A DNA stretch of 64,000 bases from NCBI GenBank assembly GCA_021442155.1, contig CM038228.1:83902114-83966113 (forward strand). The letters are read 5' to 3'. The notes below the pieces were generated by a model. That model had not been told where the DNA came from. It was given only the letters and a program-made list of their open reading frames with translations, and ran no database searches. The stretch is from Cymbidium sinense. Lineage: Eukaryota; Streptophyta; Magnoliopsida; Asparagales; Orchidaceae. Positions 60,365-64,000 of the stretch are shown piece after piece; within the stretch, counting starts at the first letter, position 1; each line of letters opens with the position of its first letter. The translations under genes and the position numbers were made by a program.

Positions 60365-62870
60365 GTAATGATGGATGCAAAATACCCCCCAAACCATCCA
60401 AGCGACCTCAAATACTTCCATTGGAATGCCTAAACATAACCAAAAGAGTAGACAAAATAAAGCAAAAGAAGTCCCAAATGATGCGTACCCTCAAAGAGGC
60501 GAGAGTCTGATAAAATACCAGGAGATCATCCATCAAATGCTAATGCTTCTTTAGAATGCCTAAACATAACCAAAGAAGTGAAAAATAAGCGGCAAAAGAG
60601 TCACAAAATGATCTGCCCTCAAAGTGCAGTCTGAGATACAAAATACCCACCGAGAAACTATCCAGCGACCTCCAAATGCTTCCATTGGAATGCAAACATA
60701 ATCAAAGAAGAGGCAAAATAAATTGGCAAAAGAAGAACAAAATGATGTACCCTCCAAAGAGGTATAGATCTGATGCAAAATACCCACGAAACCATCCAAA
60801 CGACCTCCAAATGCTACCATTGTAATGTAATGAATATTATCTAGAATCGGGCAAAATAAATTAGAAAAAAGGCCATAAATGATCGTACCCTGGAGATACG
60901 AGAGTCTGGCAAAACCTACCCGAAACCATCGACCTCCAAATACTTCCATTGGAATGCCTAAATATAACAAAGTAGGCAAAATAAAGCGGCAAAGAAGTCC
61001 CAAAATGATCTGATACAGAGAGTGCAGTCACTGAAATCATCCAAATAGCACCAAATTGCTTCCATTGTAAAGTAATGAACATTATCTCTAGAATCGGGGT
61101 AAAATAAGTGAAGCACAAAATGATGCTCGGAGAATCCAGGAGAATGTAAAAATACCCACGACCATCCAAATAGCCTCAAATGCTTCCTGGATGCCAAACA
61201 TAAGAAGAAAGTAAAATCAGAAGTCCCAAAATTATACTACCCTCCAAGATGCAGGAGGAATGTAAAATCCCAAAACCATCCATCTCCAGTTGCTTCCTCC
61301 ATTAAAATGAAAGTAGGCAAAATAAAGCGGCAAAAGAAGGATAAAATGATCTCACCCCAAGTGCAGATAAGTCAAAATACCCCCCAAACCATCTAAGCAG
61401 GCTTCCATTGGAATGCCCTAAACATAACCAAAGAAGAAAAAATAGGCAAAGGACAAAAAATGATCTCTATACCCTCAAAGAGGTGAGGAAGTCTGAGATG
61501 CAAAATACCCACGAAAATCATCAAATCCAAATGCTTCCAGTTGTAATTAATGTAATTATCTCTCAGGCAAAATGAAAAAAGGCCATGATCATGATCTGGA
61601 GATCACAGAATGATGCAAAATACCCACTAGAAACTATCTAAACATCTTTCAAATTGCTTCCATTGTAATGTAATGAACATTATCTCTAAAATCAGGTAAA
61701 ATAAATTGGAAAAAAAAGCCATAAATGATGTACCCTCGGAAGTCAGAGTCTGATGCAAAATACCCTCCCAACTATCCAAGCAGCTCCCATATTGCTTCCA
61801 TTGGAATGCCTAAAATAATCAAGAAGTAATAAAGAAAAGAATGACAAAAATGATCGTACACTCCAAAGTGCAGAGTCTGATGCAAAATACCCACGAAACT
61901 ATCCAAGCGACCTCAAATGCTTCCATTGGAATGCCTTATAATAAAAGTAGGCAAAATAAATTGGCAAAAGAAGTCCCAAAATGATCTATACCCTCAAAGA
62001 GGTATAAAAGTCTGAGATGCAAAATACCCACCGAAACCATCCAAACAGCCTCCAAATGCTTCCATTGGAATGCCCTAAACATAACCAAAAGAAGTAGGCA
62101 AAATAAATTGGTAAAAGAAGTCCCAAAATGATCTGTACCCTCCAAAGAAATACAGAGAGTATAGATGCAAAATACCCATAAGAAACTATCCTAACAGCCT
62201 CCAAATGCTTTCATTGGAATGCCCTAAACATAACCAAAAGAAGTAGGCAAAATAAACTGGCAAAAGAAGGACAAAAATGATATGTACCCTCCAAAGTGGT
62301 ATAGAGAGTACAGATGCAAAATACCCACTAGAAACCATCCAAACAGCCTCCAAATGCTTCCATTGTAGTGTAATGAATATTATCTCTAGAATCATGCAAA
62401 ATAAACTGGAAAAAAAGGCCATAAATGTCTCGTACCCTCGGGAGATCTGAGAGTATAGATGCAAAATACCCACCGAAACTATCCAGACTTTCAAATTGCT
62501 TGTATGTAATGAACATTATCTCAATAAACAAAATAATTTGGAAAAAAATGACATAAATGCTCTGTACCCTCAAAGAGGTATAGAGTATATGGAAAAAACA
62601 GAAATCATCCAAGCAAATCAAATTGCTTATTGGAATGCCTAAATATAATCTCAAGAAGAAGGCAAGATAAATGAAAAAGTAGGTACTAAATGATTTGTAC
62701 CCTCAAGAGAGGTACAAGCAGTCTGAATGCCATAAAAACCCACGAAACCATCCAAATAGCCTCAAATTACTTACATTTGAATGTAATGAACATAATCTCA
62801 AGAAGCAGGCTAAAGAAACTTCGAAAAAAAAAGCCACAAATGCTATGTACCTTGAGAGAGAGAGTCTGAT
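60365..62870 (-). repeat. MULE2 right subterminal tandem array, ~110-150-bp unit, about 19-20 copies, inverted relative to the left array
   Basis: The reverse complement shows the left-array unit. On the plus strand the words are CAAATGCTTCCATTGGAATG, CCTAAACATAACCAAAGAAG, GGCAAAATAAATTGGCAAAA, AAAATGATCTGTACCCTC and GATGCAAAATACCCAC. Both variants occur (CCTAAACATAACC and ATGAACATTATCTCTAGAAT). Units near 61980-62350 are nearly complete and alike; others are shortened by small deletions. Confidence 0.93.
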
Positions 62871-63167
62871 ACAAAATAACATATAAAAAATTACCAATCT
62901 TTTACTAAACAGTGTGAAGAACAAAGTAAACCCTAAATTCATTCAAGTTCGGACGTGCGCCCTAAATGCATGTGTAAATACCTCATGTAGTCACCTACAA
63001 TATCTCAATTTTGATTTCTATATATCACGGCGAAGGCGGACTCATGTCGAGAAGGCTAGAGAAAAATCCTTGTCGAAAGAAAGCACTAATGATTACGTGA
63101 GGAATGTCAGCATTCATCTCGTTCTTCTTCTCTAAACTTTTAAAAAAGCGGGTGGGTGAAGCGTCGT
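62871..63167. other. MULE2 segment between right array and terminal repeat
   Basis: Contains GTAAACCCTAAATTC (telo-box-like, about 62926) and a 73-codon plus frame (62914-63135) of no known family. It mirrors 55296-55544 at the other end. Confidence 0.5.
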
Positions 63168-63299
63168 GAATCGCCATTATCTTAACATCGTTATATTCGC
63201 TCCGTTAACCACTAAAATGGAGAAATAAATAATGGACATGCGTCGATCATAAATTGGAATCCACACATAACGTGCGGATTCCGGACGTAATATTTTCTG
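63168..63299 (-). repeat. MULE2 terminal inverted repeat, right
   Basis: The reverse complement starts AGAAAATATTACGTCCGG and contains CCATTTTAGTGGTTAACGG and ATGGCGATT, as on the left. Confidence 0.9.
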
Positions 63300-63360
63300 C
63301 ATGATTGGAGAGCTACAGACGCTGAGTTACGTGATTGATTTTACTCCAAAATGGCCCGGA
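63300..63360 (-). other. 5' flank of UGT pseudogene 2, displaced by MULE2
   Basis: GGAGAGCTAC at 63307-63316 and ATTTTACTCCAAAATGG at about 63336-63352 match the leader of UGT pseudogene 1 (GGAGAGCTAC at 23502-23511; GTTTTGCTCCAAAAATGG). It joins to 55150 if MULE2 is removed. Confidence 0.75.

Positions 63361-64000
<640 letters not shown>

Larger units (their letters stand above)
55158..63299 (-). mobile_element. MULE2: Ulp1-bearing (Kaonashi-like) element with inverted subterminal arrays
   Basis: An 8142-bp element with ~135-bp terminal inverted repeats. The flanks are near-duplicates, CATGGCTAGG (55148-55157) and CATGATTGG (63300-63308), and the sequence on both sides matches the UGT start region, so insertion over the start codon of UGT 2 is well supported. 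Inside are a left tandem array (55545-56895), a ~3.4-kb core with a Ulp1-like peptidase relic, and a right array (60365-62870) in the opposite orientation. MULEs with a Ulp1-like gene are known in plants as the Kaonashi group. No transposase motif was found. Confidence 0.88.

Overview
The window is nuclear DNA of a flowering plant. The evidence is a UDP-glycosyltransferase of the UGT73-like type, Mutator-like elements (MULEs) carrying plant mobile domain and Ulp1-like peptidase modules, Ty3/gypsy, LINE, SINE, hAT and Tourist-like relics, long (TA)n tracts and an A+T-rich background. Species cannot be read from the sequence; a monocot is my weak guess. A run of exactly 100 N (10359-10458) marks a scaffold join. 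I see no intact protein-coding gene. Every recognisable coding segment is broken by stops, frameshifts, truncation or insertions, so this is a repeat-dense, decaying intergenic region.

Layout. 1-6236: decayed Ty3/gypsy retrotransposon (gag knuckle, protease, RT, RNase H, integrase, plus strand). 6237-10358: its probable 3' non-coding region or LTR, with a ~160-bp array and a ~144-bp TTGAC-rich array that runs into the gap. 10459-18643: homologous blocks in inverted orientation around one copy (A) of a minisatellite-bearing LTR family, with a SINE that has a perfect target-site duplication and two Tourist-like MITE copies. 18687-23497: UGT pseudogene 1 (minus strand), split inside its sugar-donor (PSPG) box by a 3.6-kb gag-only LTR retrotransposon. 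23498-39400: mostly featureless A+T-rich DNA with microsatellites, two LINE relics, a foldback element inside a direct duplication, a SINE and a hAT relic. 39407-44681: the best copy (B) of the minisatellite-bearing LTR element, with both LTRs. 47195-48240: RTE-like LINE endonuclease relic.

48245-63360: UGT pseudogene 2 (minus strand), a paralogue of the first, taken apart by two MULEs. MULE1 (48293-54555, 9-bp duplication CTCGCGATA) sits in its coding sequence and holds a decayed MuDR-type transposase and a plant-mobile-domain gene. MULE2 (55158-63299) sits on its start codon. It carries a Ulp1-like peptidase relic, and between its core and its terminal repeats are two large tandem arrays in opposite orientation (about 1.3 and 2.5 kb).

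The points most worth following are the nested dissection of two UGT paralogues, the array architecture of MULE2, the LTR family with two internal minisatellites, and a pattern of small deletions in duplicated DNA that seems to favour CTG/CAG/CCG sites, possibly a consensus artefact at methylated cytosines.
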